Positions 45,167 through 58,489 of a DNA stretch of 64,000 bases are shown here, piece by piece. The position numbers and the translations under genes were made by a program. Each line of letters begins with the position of its first letter. The first letter of the stretch is position 1. The DNA comes from Blastococcus capsensis (lineage in GTDB: Bacteria > Actinomycetota > Actinomycetes > Mycobacteriales > Geodermatophilaceae), in contig NZ_JASNNW010000010.1 of assembly GCF_030165005.1 (NCBI RefSeq), positions 124,001 to 188,000 on the forward strand, given 5' to 3'. The notes below the pieces were generated by a model. The model saw only the letters and a list, made by a program, of their open reading frames with translations, had not been told where the DNA came from and did no database searches.

Positions 45167-46270
45167 TCATCGGTAGCTGCACGTCGCGACGGAGACGCCC
45201 TGGGCCCCTCGGCCGATGGTCAGCGGACGGCCCGGGCCACCGCCCCGGTCCCACGCGACCAGCGCGCGGGATGGATGGCCCTGCCCGGCGGCGGAGACCA
45301 CGCCGAGCAGCCGGCCGGCGTCCGGAGCCACCGGCGTGACGTCCTGCGCGTAGCTCTCCCAGACCGTCGTCGCACCGCTGGCCACGTCGTGGCGCACCGT
45401 CCGGAACCGGGGCGGTGACTCCACGGTGTCGCCCACGGCCTGGTGCCGCACGGCCGCGACGACCGTGCTCCCGTCGGCCGACCACTCCACGTCGGCGTGG
45501 AAGTCGGTCCCGTCCGCCGTGTGGACGACGACGTCCGCGTTCGTCGCCACGTCGCGGATGCGCAGCGTGTGCGCGACCGAGCCGCGCGCGATCTCGATCA
45601 CCTGCGCATAGGCCAGGCGGGCGCCGTCGGGACTCAGCGCGACGGCGGTGACCGCGCTGAACAGGCCGGTGTCGGCGTCGGGGGCGCGGGGGAACGTCCG
45701 GGTGGCGCCCGGCGAGGCGAGGTCGACGACGGTGATGCTGTTGACGTCGTCCCCGGTGCCCGGGCGCTCCTCCACGGTGTGCGCCGCGGCCAGCCACCGG
45801 CCGTCGGCGGAGACGCCCAGGTCGACGATCCCGCCGAGCTCGACGAGCCGGGTGACCCGCCCGGTGGTGAGGTCGTGGGTCTCCACCAGGCCGGCGGACT
45901 CGAGCGACTCGCCGAGGACGCGGCCGCTGCTGCGCAGCTGGTAGACGGTGCGGGCGTCGGGCGCGATCACCGCGCCGGTGTGGACGCCGTCGTCCGTGAG
46001 GCGCCGCACGTCACCACTCACCGACAGCGCCCACGCGTCGACGCCCTGCACGGTCGGGCCGTCGCCCGCATCGGCGGTGGGTTCGGTGCCGACGAATACC
46101 CCGATGACCGACCCGGCCCCCGGGCAGGCGCGCAGGCTGTCCAGCGGAGCGCCCGGGTCGTCGACGGGGCGCGCGCAGCCGGCGGTGACCGTCAGCAACA
46201 GGCCGCACCCGGCCAGCGCCCGGCGCGGTCGTCCCCGTCCGTCGCAGCGAAGCACGGTTGCCCCCTCCAC
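45167..46270 (-). CDS. PD40/TolB-like beta-propeller lipoprotein
   Basis: A 367-residue lipoprotein (lipobox around LTVTAGCA). PD40-type strand motifs recur: HTGAVIAPDARTVYQL, VDLGVSADGRWLAA, VAVALSPDGARLAYAQ and ADVEWSADGSTVVA, giving a propeller-like fold facing outward. Start GTG 46270 or an internal GTG is possible. The gene lies just upstream of the secreted nuclease-fold gene on the same strand, 35 bases apart, so they may be co-transcribed. Confidence 0.75.
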   Translation of the reverse strand: MEGATVLRCDGRGRPRRALAGCGLLLTVTAGCARPVDDPGAPLDSLRACPGAGSVIGVFVGTEPTADAGDGPTVQGVDAWALSVSGDVRRLTDDGVHTGAVIAPDARTVYQLRSSGRVLGESLESAGLVETHDLTTGRVTRLVELGGIVDLGVSADGRWLAAAHTVEERPGTGDDVNSITVVDLASPGATRTFPRAPDADTGLFSAVTAVALSPDGARLAYAQVIEIARGSVAHTLRIRDVATNADVVVHTADGTDFHADVEWSADGSTVVAAVRHQAVGDTVESPPRFRTVRHDVASGATTVWESYAQDVTPVAPDAGRLLGVVSAAGQGHPSRALVAWDRGGGPGRPLTIGRGAQGVSVATCSYR

Positions 46271-46311
46271 CGTGGTGCAGTACCGGGACGGCGGCCCCGG
46301 GGGGAGATCTC

Positions 46312-46350
46312 CGCGTCCGCCCCGCGTCCGCCCCGCGTCCGCCCCGCGCC
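46312..46350 (+). repeat. 11-bp tandem repeat
   Basis: Three copies of CGCGTCCGCCC plus part of a fourth, between the lipoprotein gene and the broken vapB. Confidence 0.85.
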
Positions 46351-46473
46351 CGGTCGGCGTCCCGGCGAGGGACCACTGTGTCCCTCGCGCCGTCGGCGGG
46401 CCAGGGTCGATGGTCCTTCCGGCGGACCGGGTGGTCCGCCGGCTGTCGTTACTGCGTTCGAGGGAGCAGCAGA

Positions 46474-46685
46474 GTGGCCAAGACGCTGGTGGACATGCCC
46501 GCGGACAAGCTTACCCGAGCGCAGGCGCGACTCGGCACGGCTTCCAAGCGGGAGACTGTCGAGCGGCGTTGGATCTGGTGCTGCAGCAGGCCGAGCAGCG
46601 TGACCTCATCGTGGCCGTGGCCGCAGGACAGGTCTCACCGCACTTCACTCCGGAGGTCTTGGCCGAGGTCAGGCCTGGTGCCTGA
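46474..46685 (+). pseudogene. VapB-type antitoxin with a frameshift
   Basis: GTG 46474 begins MAKTLVDMPADKLTRAQARL and reads in one frame to ERR near 46,565. The rest of the antitoxin is in the next frame: ALDLVLQQAEQRDLIVAVAA, then GQVSPHFTPEVLAEV to the stop at 46685. One lost base explains the change. Confidence 0.75.
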
Positions 46686-47107
46686 GGCGATCCTCGACAA
46701 CTCCGCGTATGCCCGCATCGCCCGCCACACATCGGTCCGCGAGGCAGTGTTGGACTACCTCGACGGCCCGCTCAACACCCTCCGCTCCGTGTTGGTGCAG
46801 CGGTTGGAGATCTGCATCTCGGTTCGCGACGTGTCAGAGTTCGACGCCGAAATGCAGGCGTTGGCGGCGATGCCCCTGCTGGGCGACACGCTCCCCGCGG
46901 TGGATGTTGCAGCGCGGTCGTTGCAGAGGGCGCTCGTGCAGCGAGGCACGCATCGCGCGCCCAAGGTGGTGGACCTGCTCATTGCCGCCACCGCGCTGGT
47001 GCAACGACGCGGAGATTCTTCACTACGACGGCGACTACGACGTTCTTGCTGCTGCCGAGCCGAGGCTGCGGGTCCGGTGGATCGTGCCCCGGGGAAGCGT
47101 GGCGTAA
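46678..47107 (+). pseudogene. VapC-type PIN toxin with a frameshift
   Basis: GTG 46678 overlaps the vapB stop. AILDNSAYARIARHTSVREA and SVRDVSEFDAEMQALAAMPL lead to VVDLLIAATALVQ, then the frame shifts near 47,003. The correct end is in another frame: AEILHYDGDYDVLAAAEPRL to PRGSVA and stop at 47107. The last metal-binding Asp (HYDGDYD) lies after the frameshift, so the product would be inactive. Confidence 0.75.
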
Positions 47108-47413
47108 CTCGGTGCGGCCGCCAGCGAGGTCGACTGTGCTCGACGGCGCCTGCCTCGGCCACAACGGCGCCAGCCTCGGCCACAAATGTGCGTCGCCATA
47201 ACGGTAACCGCGGGCACCGGTGTGCTTATCGCTGTGTCCGAGGGGCGACACGCTACATACGCACACGGTTGCGGCGGTGATCGATTCAGTGCTTCATGCC
47301 CGGGCCTGCCGGATACCCCGGCCTTCCGGTCAGTGACACACGGGTTGTCGGCGGTGCCCTTGGAACTGATGGTCGATCTCTTCAAAGCCCGGTAGCCCGG
47401 AGGATGGGTCGCG
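47108..47413. other. 306-base gap with two repeats
   Basis: A 21-bp unit (GGCGCCTGCCTCGGCCACAA and one more base) is tandemly duplicated at 47145-47186, followed by repeat R1 copy 4. No gene is seen. Confidence 0.6.
47217..47268 (+). repeat. Dispersed repeat R1, copy 4
   Basis: About 50 bp with a single substitution relative to copy 5 over the shared core; includes GCTGTGTCCGAGGGGCGACA followed by CGCTACATACGCACACG. It lies downstream of the broken vapBC. Confidence 0.85.
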
Positions 47414-48568
47414 ATGAGCGAGTACCAGTATTACGAGTTCGCGGCCATCGACCGACCGCTGTCCGTCGACGAGCAGGCCGACCTGCGCGCCATCTCGACA
47501 CGGGCCCAGATCACGCCGACCAGTTTCGTGAACGACTACGAGTGGGGCGACCTGAAGGCTGATCCGCGCCGGCTGGTCGAGCGCTCTTTCGACGCCTTCC
47601 TGTACCTGGCCAACTGGGGGACGCACCGGCTGATGTTCCGGCTGCCCATCGAGCTGTTCGGCACCCCGGCCACGGCCGGGGTGGGGCAGTACCTGGTCGG
47701 CGACTGTTCGACCGCGTGGACGACCGACGGGTTCGTCGTCATCGACCTGGTCGCCGAGGACGAGGACGGTGAGTACGAGGAGTGGCTGGACGGCTCCGGC
47801 TTGCTGGCCTCGATCGTCCCCGTCCGGGCTGAACTCATGGCTGGGGATCTCCGGCTGCTCTACCTGGCCTGGCTGCTCGCCGTCCAGAATCACGAGGTCG
47901 ACGAGGACTCGCTCGAACCGCCCGTTCCGCCGGGCCTCGGGCAGTTGAGCGCCGCCCTCCGTGCGGTGGCCGAGTTCCTGCGCATCGACCCCGACCTGGT
48001 CGCCGTCGCAGCGGAGAGCAGCGCGCCGCTGAGCGCTGACGACACGCTTGCCGAGCTGCCCGGCTGGCTGGCGCAGCTACCGGCGGAGAACAAGGACCTT
48101 CTTCTTCTGCGGGTGGCCCAGGGGGACGGGGTGAGGGTGCGTGCCGAGCTGTTGGCCGGCTGCCGGCGAGCGGCTGCGCCGGTCGAGACCGGGGACGGCT
48201 CCGGCCGGTCCGCGGCGGACTTGCTCACGGAGTCCCGACGGCGCCGTGAGTACCGGCAGCGTGCGGCCGGTGAGCGCGCCCAGCGACAGGCAGAGGAGCG
48301 CCGCCGCGCCGCTGAACTCGCCCGCGAGAACCATCTGAGCGCACTCGCGGGGCGGCAGGATCAGGCGTGGCGTGAGGTCGTGGAGCTCGTAGAGCGACGC
48401 ACGGCGGCCGACTACGACGCGGCGGCGGGTCTGCTCTACGAACTGGCTGAAGTCTGCCGCCGCGAGGGGACGAGCAAGGCGTTCGCGGATCGGGTCCAGC
48501 AGCTTCGCCGGGAGCAGCGCCGCAAGATCGCGTTCATCCAGCGGCTCGACCGGCTCGGCATGGTCTGA
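47414..48568 (+). CDS. Conserved hypothetical protein with long C-terminal coiled region
   Basis: A 384-residue protein beginning MSEYQYYEFAAIDRPLSVDE, then ITPTSFVNDYEWGDLKADP and FLYLANWGTHRLMFRLP. The first ~240 residues are a globular domain known to me only as a conserved hypothetical of actinobacteria and others. Residues ~270-384 are charged and helical (RRREYRQRAAGERAQRQAEE), probably a coiled coil. A GGAGG sequence precedes ATG 47414. It is convergent with the primase-helicase gene, 16 bases apart. Confidence 0.8.
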   Translation: MSEYQYYEFAAIDRPLSVDEQADLRAISTRAQITPTSFVNDYEWGDLKADPRRLVERSFDAFLYLANWGTHRLMFRLPIELFGTPATAGVGQYLVGDCSTAWTTDGFVVIDLVAEDEDGEYEEWLDGSGLLASIVPVRAELMAGDLRLLYLAWLLAVQNHEVDEDSLEPPVPPGLGQLSAALRAVAEFLRIDPDLVAVAAESSAPLSADDTLAELPGWLAQLPAENKDLLLLRVAQGDGVRVRAELLAGCRRAAAPVETGDGSGRSAADLLTESRRRREYRQRAAGERAQRQAEERRRAAELARENHLSALAGRQDQAWREVVELVERRTAADYDAAAGLLYELAEVCRREGTSKAFADRVQQLRREQRRKIAFIQRLDRLGMV

Positions 48569-48584
48569 CCCGACGTAGGACTGA

Positions 48585-50999
48585 CTACCGGACGAGGCGG
48601 CGCGGGTCCGGAAAGCCGAGGCTGGTGTAGCCGGGGGCGCGCTTGCTCAGCGATGAGGCGAGGACGCCGGTCGCGACGTCGTGGTAGTCGTGCACCTCGG
48701 CGGTGGACTTGCCGGGGAACGGGCGGAGGATGCGGCCGGCGTACTGCACGAGTCGGCCCTTGAAGGCGATCGGTGCGGCGAGGAAGAGCGTGTCGAGCGC
48801 CGGGCAGTCGAAGCCCTCGCCCACGTACGGGCCGGTGGCGACGACCAGCAGTGGCGGTCCGTCGGTCTGCGGCACGAGCCGGGCGAGCGCTGCGGCCCGG
48901 GACTTCGCGCCCATGCCGCCACGCAGGACGACGGGCTCGTGGCCCCGCTGGCTGAGTTCGGCGACGAGCCGGTCCAGGTGTGCGGTCCACTGGGTGAGCA
49001 CGAGGCAGTGCCTGCCGCGGGCGAGCGCGGCGACGACGTCGTCGGTGATCTGGCCGGTGCGGGCGTCGTCCGCGACCAGGTCGCGGTAGATCGCCGCGAT
49101 GCCGCCGGGGGAGGAAGGCTCGGCGTCCCCGGCGTAGCGGTAGCCCGTGGAGTGGACGTGCAGGACCGGTTCGGGTGTCTGCGAGTCCGGGGACCGGTTG
49201 CCCAGGGTGCCGGTGGGCGGTGGAACGAGGGTGTGGCGGATTGGCCCCAACTGCAGGGCGATGAGGTCGTCGAGCTGGTCGCGCCGGTAGGGGGTGGCGG
49301 TGAGCCCGAGCCAGCGGCGGGCCGGGATCTGCCGCACGGCGTGCTCGAAGGCGGCGGCGGGCACGTGGTGGCACTCGTCGACCACCACCAGGCCGTAGTC
49401 GCTGGTCCAGCCGGCGATGTCATCGCTACGGGCGAGGGTCTGCAGGGTGGCGACGTCGATGATGCCGGTGGTCTTGCCGCGGCCGCCGCCGCGCTGCCCG
49501 GCCTTCACGCCGAGCAGTTCGCCGATGCGGGCGCGCCACTGGTCGGCCAGGGCTTTGCGGTCGACGAGCACGAGGGTGGGGACGGCGTGGTGAGCGATCA
49601 GCGCGCAGGCCATGACCGTCTTGCCGGCCCCGGGCGGGGCGACCAGCACGCCGGCTTCTTGGTCGGCGAGGGCCTTGAAGGCTTGCTGTTGCTCGGGATC
49701 GAGTTCTGCGGCGAACTCGAAGGTCTGCGTTTCGCCGGCGGTCCGTTCGTCGGTGAGCTGGAGGCGGCTACCGGTCTGTTCCACAAGGGCTGCGAGCCGG
49801 TCCTGCAATCCGCGCGGCAGGAGCAGGTCGCCGGTGAGTGTCTCGTCGTAGTTGCGCAGGAAGCGTGGGGTGTCCCAGGTGGAGGCACGGCGCCGTTGCC
49901 GCTCGTAGAAGACCGGGTTGGGCATCGACGCCGCGTGCTTGAGTGTGGCGAGCAGCGCTGGGGGCAGCGCTGCTGTTTCGACCGTGATCCTGGCACCGAG
50001 TCGGGCGTGGACAACAGCTGGCGGCTGCACCGCGATTTTCGTGGAGGTGGGGGAGCGGAGCCGGTTCACCTCGGCCCCGACGGCGACCTGGCCGAGTCGC
50101 TGCGCCAGCCGGTCGACCTCCTTGGGTGTGAGTCGGCCGAGGCTGGACAGGTAGGACCACTGGTCCTCGTGCGGCTCCATGGTGGCCAGATCGAGGAACA
50201 CGGTGGCTCCGCGGCGGCGGGCGCGGCCCTGCAGGGGCGCCGCGATGAGATTGCCGAGACCGCCGACTGCGAGGACGTCCTGGGAGGGGAAGAGCCGGTC
50301 GTAGCTGGCCAGGTCCATCCGCCCGCGCACGGCGATCGCCTCGCGCAGGAGTCCGGTGCCCACCTGGCGGGCAGTGGCCGCGGGGACGGACGCGGTGAAG
50401 AACAGCCAGACATGTGCGCCGAGACCTGAGCGGGACACCTCCAGCGCCGCCGATGCGCCGACCGTGCGGGCGGCCTTGAGGTAGGCGAGTGCATCCAGCA
50501 TGGCGGCGGGGCCGTCGAAGTCGGCGGCCAGCCAGGGGCAGCGGTCGCCGTCCAGCAGCGGATACAGGCCCAGCTCCAGCTCGCCAGACAGATGGGCAGT
50601 GATGACCTCGTCTGTCAATGGCAGGTACTCCCGGTCCGCGGCCGGCACGCCCTTGCGCCAGCCGCCGCGCACCGCGGGCACCCAGCCTCCGCGGCCGGTT
50701 CGGGCGTTCTCCCACCGCAGCGCGTACACGTCGGTCCGGGCGGCGAACAGGCTGGCGAAGAACGCGACCTTCGCCGCCGGCGTGGAACCGGCGTGCGCCG
50801 GTCCCGGCTGGCCGTCGAAGACGCCGGTCTGCACGGGGCCGGGTGGGCGCGCCTGCCGCGGCGTCAGTTCCAGCAGTCGGAGGAGTCGGGCGTTCTCCGC
50901 TCGCAGCCGGGCGACGTCCTCGCGCAGCGACGACAGCTCGTCGTCCAGGCCGATCAACGGTAGCGTGCCCTGATCAGCGGACCCGGACGGAATCGGCAC
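48585..50999 (-). CDS. TOTE-like primase-helicase
   Basis: An 804-residue protein. A short coiled coil (residues ~18-45) precedes an archaeo-eukaryotic primase-like domain: LAADFDG (Asp160, Asp162) and [13 protein letters not shown] (His196). Then a DEAD/DEAH helicase follows: Walker A APPGAGKT (454-461), DECHH (541-), [11 protein letters not shown]-type motif III and [15 protein letters not shown] with QYAGRILRP (motifs V-VI). Primase plus SF2 helicase is the core of TOTE conflict systems; a separate nuclease is not seen adjacent. GTG 50999 is the likely start. Confidence 0.83.
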   Translation of the reverse strand: MPIPSGSADQGTLPLIGLDDELSSLREDVARLRAENARLLRLLELTPRQARPPGPVQTGVFDGQPGPAHAGSTPAAKVAFFASLFAARTDVYALRWENARTGRGGWVPAVRGGWRKGVPAADREYLPLTDEVITAHLSGELELGLYPLLDGDRCPWLAADFDGPAAMLDALAYLKAARTVGASAALEVSRSGLGAHVWLFFTASVPAATARQVGTGLLREAIAVRGRMDLASYDRLFPSQDVLAVGGLGNLIAAPLQGRARRRGATVFLDLATMEPHEDQWSYLSSLGRLTPKEVDRLAQRLGQVAVGAEVNRLRSPTSTKIAVQPPAVVHARLGARITVETAALPPALLATLKHAASMPNPVFYERQRRRASTWDTPRFLRNYDETLTGDLLLPRGLQDRLAALVEQTGSRLQLTDERTAGETQTFEFAAELDPEQQQAFKALADQEAGVLVAPPGAGKTVMACALIAHHAVPTLVLVDRKALADQWRARIGELLGVKAGQRGGGRGKTTGIIDVATLQTLARSDDIAGWTSDYGLVVVDECHHVPAAAFEHAVRQIPARRWLGLTATPYRRDQLDDLIALQLGPIRHTLVPPPTGTLGNRSPDSQTPEPVLHVHSTGYRYAGDAEPSSPGGIAAIYRDLVADDARTGQITDDVVAALARGRHCLVLTQWTAHLDRLVAELSQRGHEPVVLRGGMGAKSRAAALARLVPQTDGPPLLVVATGPYVGEGFDCPALDTLFLAAPIAFKGRLVQYAGRILRPFPGKSTAEVHDYHDVATGVLASSLSKRAPGYTSLGFPDPRRLVR

Positions 51000-51139
51000 G
51001 ACTCCATACTGTCCCGGGAGCGCGACCTCGCGGTAGGGCCCGCAGCTGCCACATGCCGCGGAGGGGTCGGTGCGCGGCCGTGAGCAGGTTCTCCCTGTCG
51101 ATAGAGGCACGCCGTAAATCGTTGTCTTACACTGTCGCC

Positions 51140-51457
51140 GTGGGGCTGCACTGGGCGGACGAAGACGCCGCCTACATCCAGTCCCGCTCGAGTCGGTACG
51201 CGGGTGCGTTCGACATCGAGCAGGCCTGGACGGTGGAGGTGATGGCCGATGCGCGGCTCGTCGAACTCTCGCCGTACCCGACGTCTCGGGTTGGCGCCAC
51301 CGGCTTCATCGGATACTCGCCGTCCGCCGGCAAGGTCCTCGTTGTCATCGCCTACCGCGATCTCGACGGCGATCTCCACGGCATGGACGCCTGGCCGGCC
51401 AGCGGCCGCGATCTCGCGATGTACCTACAGGAGGTTGGCGATGGCGAAGAAGCTTGA
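51140..51457 (+). CDS. Toxin-like small protein of a putative TA pair
   Basis: A 105-residue protein from GTG 51140. [40 protein letters not shown] and [18 protein letters not shown] recall small toxin-like proteins paired with CopG-type antitoxins; resemblance to BrnT is only in layout. Its end overlaps the next gene by 17 bases. Toxicity is inferred from the pairing. Confidence 0.6.
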   Translation: MGLHWADEDAAYIQSRSSRYAGAFDIEQAWTVEVMADARLVELSPYPTSRVGATGFIGYSPSAGKVLVVIAYRDLDGDLHGMDAWPASGRDLAMYLQEVGDGEEA

Positions 51458-51707
51458 TCCTCGCGAGGCTAGCGCCGCACGCGAGGACGCCCGGCGACTG
51501 GAAGAGGGGGCCGACACTGGCGAGCCGTACCCGGACGGCACGGTCATCAGCCGCCCGAACCAGGCGAGTCGGATGTTCAATGTCCGCCTCTCGGAGGAAC
51601 AGTTCGCAGCAATCCAAGAGATCGCCGAGAGCCAGCACCTGCCGATGTCCACGATGGCCCGAGCGTGGCTCCTGGACCGACTCGACAAGGAACGCCGCGC
51701 GCCCTGA
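51441..51707 (+). CDS. CopG-like antitoxin candidate
   Basis: An 88-residue protein with AGGAGG upstream of ATG 51441. A charged N-terminus leads to a ribbon-helix-helix-like segment MFNVRLSEEQFAAIQEIAES followed by MSTMARAWLLDRLDKERR, typical of DNA-binding antitoxins that also repress their operon. It is paired with and overlaps the preceding toxin-like gene. Repeat R1 copy 5 begins 29 bases downstream. Confidence 0.65.
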   Translation: MAKKLDPREASAAREDARRLEEGADTGEPYPDGTVISRPNQASRMFNVRLSEEQFAAIQEIAESQHLPMSTMARAWLLDRLDKERRAP

Positions 51708-51735
51708 CGAGCGGCACTGGCCACTTGGGAAGACG

Positions 51736-51786
51736 CCGGTGTGCCTATCGCTGTGTCCGAGGGGCGACACGCTACATACGCACACG
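51736..51786 (+). repeat. Dispersed repeat R1, copy 5
   Basis: CCGGTGTGCCTATCGCTGTG followed by TCCGAGGGGCGACACGCTAC and ATACGCACACG, differing from copy 4 at one base in the core. Confidence 0.85.
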
Positions 51787-51843
51787 CCTCTACCCCGCTC
51801 CGCGATGAAGTCGGGCCGAGCGTGACCGGCGCGCACGGATCCC

Positions 51844-52161
51844 TCAGTGCAGAGCGATGCTCTCGTCGTCGAACTCCGCCACGACACGTAGCCTGCCGCC
51901 GAGCGCTTCGACGTAGGACTCGAGTGTTCCCACTTCGGTGTGGGTGAGCGTGCCGTGCTCGATCTTGCTGACCCGCGCTTGGCTGACCTTCATTCGCTTC
52001 GCCAGCGTCTCCTGATTGAGCGCCTGCGCCTTGCGGATGTCGGCCAATCGCTGAGCCTGCACCGCATCGGCGAGGGCCCTCGTCGCATGCGTGACGCGCT
52101 CCTCGTCCACCAGGCCACCGCTGACGGCGTCCGCTCGAACGTCCTTCCAGTTCCTGGCCAT
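51844..52161 (-). CDS. XRE-type helix-turn-helix antitoxin
   Basis: A 105-residue antitoxin. The helix-turn-helix is ALNQETLAKRMKVSQARVSK followed by IEHGTLTHTEVGTLESYVEA. It follows the toxin gene with a one-base gap, the HigBA order (toxin first). It likely represses its own promoter and neutralises the toxin. Confidence 0.85.
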   Translation of the reverse strand: MARNWKDVRADAVSGGLVDEERVTHATRALADAVQAQRLADIRKAQALNQETLAKRMKVSQARVSKIEHGTLTHTEVGTLESYVEALGGRLRVVAEFDDESIALH

Positions 52162-52162
52162 G

Positions 52163-52522
52163 TCAGACCTCCTCTGCTCGGTCGCCGGCCAGCCACTGCT
52201 CGTAGCGCGCCTCGGCGACCGGGATGTTGGTGCGGTACCAGTCCTTCCAGCGGCCCGACTTGTCCCCGGCGACCAGCAGAACTGCCTTCCGCTCGGGATC
52301 GAAGACGAACAAGATCCTCACCTCGCTGCGACCACTGGACCCCGGCCGCAACTCCTTCATGTTGTGCTGGGAGCTGCCCTTGACCCTGTCGACCACCGGT
52401 CGCCCGAGCGTCGGCCCCTGCGCTGCGAGCAAGTCGATGGCTGCGGTGACGAGTTCGGCGGTCGTGCCGTCGAGACCCAGAAACCACTCGCCGACCTCGT
52501 CGAGCAGCACCACCTCCCACAC
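52163..52522 (-). CDS. HigB/RelE-like toxin
   Basis: A 119-residue protein with blocks of the RelE/HigB (Gp49-like) mRNA interferase fold: MWEVVLLDEVGEWFLGLDGT, LGRPVVDRVKGSSQHNMKEL and EVRILFVFDPERKAVLLVAG, then DKSGRWKDWYRTNIPVAEAR. It probably cleaves mRNA on the ribosome until bound by the downstream antitoxin. Confidence 0.85.
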   Translation of the reverse strand: MWEVVLLDEVGEWFLGLDGTTAELVTAAIDLLAAQGPTLGRPVVDRVKGSSQHNMKELRPGSSGRSEVRILFVFDPERKAVLLVAGDKSGRWKDWYRTNIPVAEARYEQWLAGDRAEEV

Positions 52523-52672
52523 ACGCGAACCCTATATAACGTCCGAGTTGTAGGCCGCGTTCCGCGACACTCGATCGGAGGAGGCCGCGCACTTCATCGG
52601 CGGCTGGTACGCCGAGTGCAGAGCTCCGCTTAAGCGATGACGTCACCGCTCCGATGACTCCATCCATGACGA

Positions 52673-52702
52673 AACCCCCACGGCTTGAGGGCCGTCGGGG
52701 TT
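52673..52702. terminator. Hairpin before repeat A
   Basis: AACCCCCACGGC/GCCGTCGGGGTT, a 12-bp stem with one mismatch and a 6-base loop. It lies next to repeat A and could terminate either way. Confidence 0.55.
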
Positions 52703-52705
52703 CAT

Positions 52706-52730
52706 CTCGGTGTCCGAGGGGGGACTTGGA
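52706..52730 (+). repeat. Dispersed repeat R1, partial copy 6
   Basis: CTCGGTGTCCGAGGGGGGAC and a few more bases, then it runs into repeat A. The right half of R1 is missing. Confidence 0.55.
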
Positions 52731-52820
52731 CACCGGGAAGTGGGAGCTGTCCCACCGGCGGCCTGCCCGGTGGGGGAGGGGCGCGGTGTACGCGGCTTCG
52801 TGGACATGATCGGAACGTAT
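52719..52820 (+). repeat. 105-bp repeat, left copy (A)
   Basis: Shares TTGGACACC, GAAGTGGGAGC, GTCCCACCGGC and CGCGGCTTCGTGGACATG blocks, in order and spacing, with copy B at 57862-57967. The two copies bracket the NACHT gene in direct orientation. Confidence 0.8.
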
Positions 52821-53195
52821 CGCGCGCCAAGGGCAGCGCGGACTGGGATCTGGGCGGAGATGACAATGCTCAGACAGACCTCACCTGCATACCAACACAT
52901 AACGACCTGCGGGACCTACCGGTGGCACACACGGATGCGTTCCCCATGCGCGCGGCTTGGCTCCGTGCCTTCTGCGGGACAGCTCGCGGGTTGGGCTCGA
53001 CCGCGTCCTGAAATCTGACGAGGCCACCCGAGGCCCACGCGCCCTCGTCCGACCGCCAGAGCCCTGGGATGCCTCCAGACTCCAGCTTCCTTTGGTGCTT
53101 CGTGCTGCACTCGCGGAGGTCAAACCCCACCTCGCAATCGGCCCTGACTGGTCGCGTCCAGGGCACAATCTGTGCTGTGAACCACGGAGCTCCCA

Positions 53196-57626
<4,431 letters not shown>

Positions 57627-57861
57627 GGTCACGGCTTGTGCGCCCTTTGCAGTCACACGGGTTGAGACCTTGACGAATCAGCAAGTGAGGGAAGCTGACG
57701 GGCGCCCGCACGCGCGGCCGTGCGCCTCCTTCGTGCCGCGCGTTGCAGGCACGGGTGAGCATCGCGTCGCGGCCAGCCGAGCACGGTGACCATCGGCTAG
57801 ATGTCGCAACCGGGGACGCGGGGGCGAGAGCTGGTGTGTCGCTAGACCCTAGGAGCGTCGC

Positions 57862-57967
57862 CGGGGGGAGTTGGACACCTAGAAGTGGGAGCCGTCCCAC
57901 CGGCTGCCTCCTGAGCGGAGGAGGGACGCGGTGTGCGCGGCTTCGTGGACATGGTCGGAACGTAGCC
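57862..57967 (+). repeat. 105-bp repeat, right copy (B)
   Basis: Direct repeat of copy A (52719-52820). It lies 235 bases after the NACHT stop and about 85 bases before the IS3 orfA. Confidence 0.8.
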
Positions 57968-58050
57968 CGCCGGCCTTGTGCGTCAGGCTGACGTGAGACA
58001 CCTTCGGTAGCAGTTCCTCCCTCTGCACGGGGCGAGACAGGTTGATCACG

Positions 58051-58479
58051 ATGACGATGACGACGGCGGACCTGCCGGCTGTGCCGGTGACCGACGATGG
58101 ACAGGTGAGTCCTCGAGCCGAACGCCCACGGCGGCGGTCCTTCACCGCCGAGTACAAGTTGCAGATCCTGGCCGAATACGAGGCCGCACAGCCTGGCGAG
58201 CGGGGTGCGCTGCTGCGCCGGGAGGGCCTGTACTCCTCCCACCTGGTCGAGTGGCGCCGCGCCCGCGACGCCGGCGCACTGGCCGGGCTCGCCGCCCAGC
58301 CGCCGGCCGGCCGGCGCACGCCCGAGCAGGTGGAGCTGGAGAAGTTGCGGGCCCGCGCCGAGCGCGCCGAGGCCGAACTGAAGCGCACCAAGGCCGCCCT
58401 GGACGTTGTGGGAAAAGCACACGCGCTCTTGGAACTGCTCTACGAGAGCGCGGATGCCGAGACGCGGTCGAAGAAGTGA
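58051..58479 (+). CDS. IS3-type orfA
   Basis: A ~142-residue protein with the transposase helix-turn-helix [20 protein letters not shown] followed by [20 protein letters not shown] and a coiled-coil leucine-zipper region ([20 protein letters not shown]). These are typical of IS3-family OrfA. ATG 58051 is preferred; TTG 58042 and ATG 58057 are alternatives. Its intended partner orfB is disrupted. Confidence 0.82.
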   Translation: MTMTTADLPAVPVTDDGQVSPRAERPRRRSFTAEYKLQILAEYEAAQPGERGALLRREGLYSSHLVEWRRARDAGALAGLAAQPPAGRRTPEQVELEKLRARAERAEAELKRTKAALDVVGKAHALLELLYESADAETRSKK

Positions 58480-58489
58480 GGCCCCAGCC

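Noticed and set aside
32804-52730. Repeat R1 as a tRNA-derived attachment site
   Set aside because: The GTGTCCGAGGGG part resembles a tRNA end in reverse complement, but the rest cannot form a T-arm and no integrase gene is nearby.
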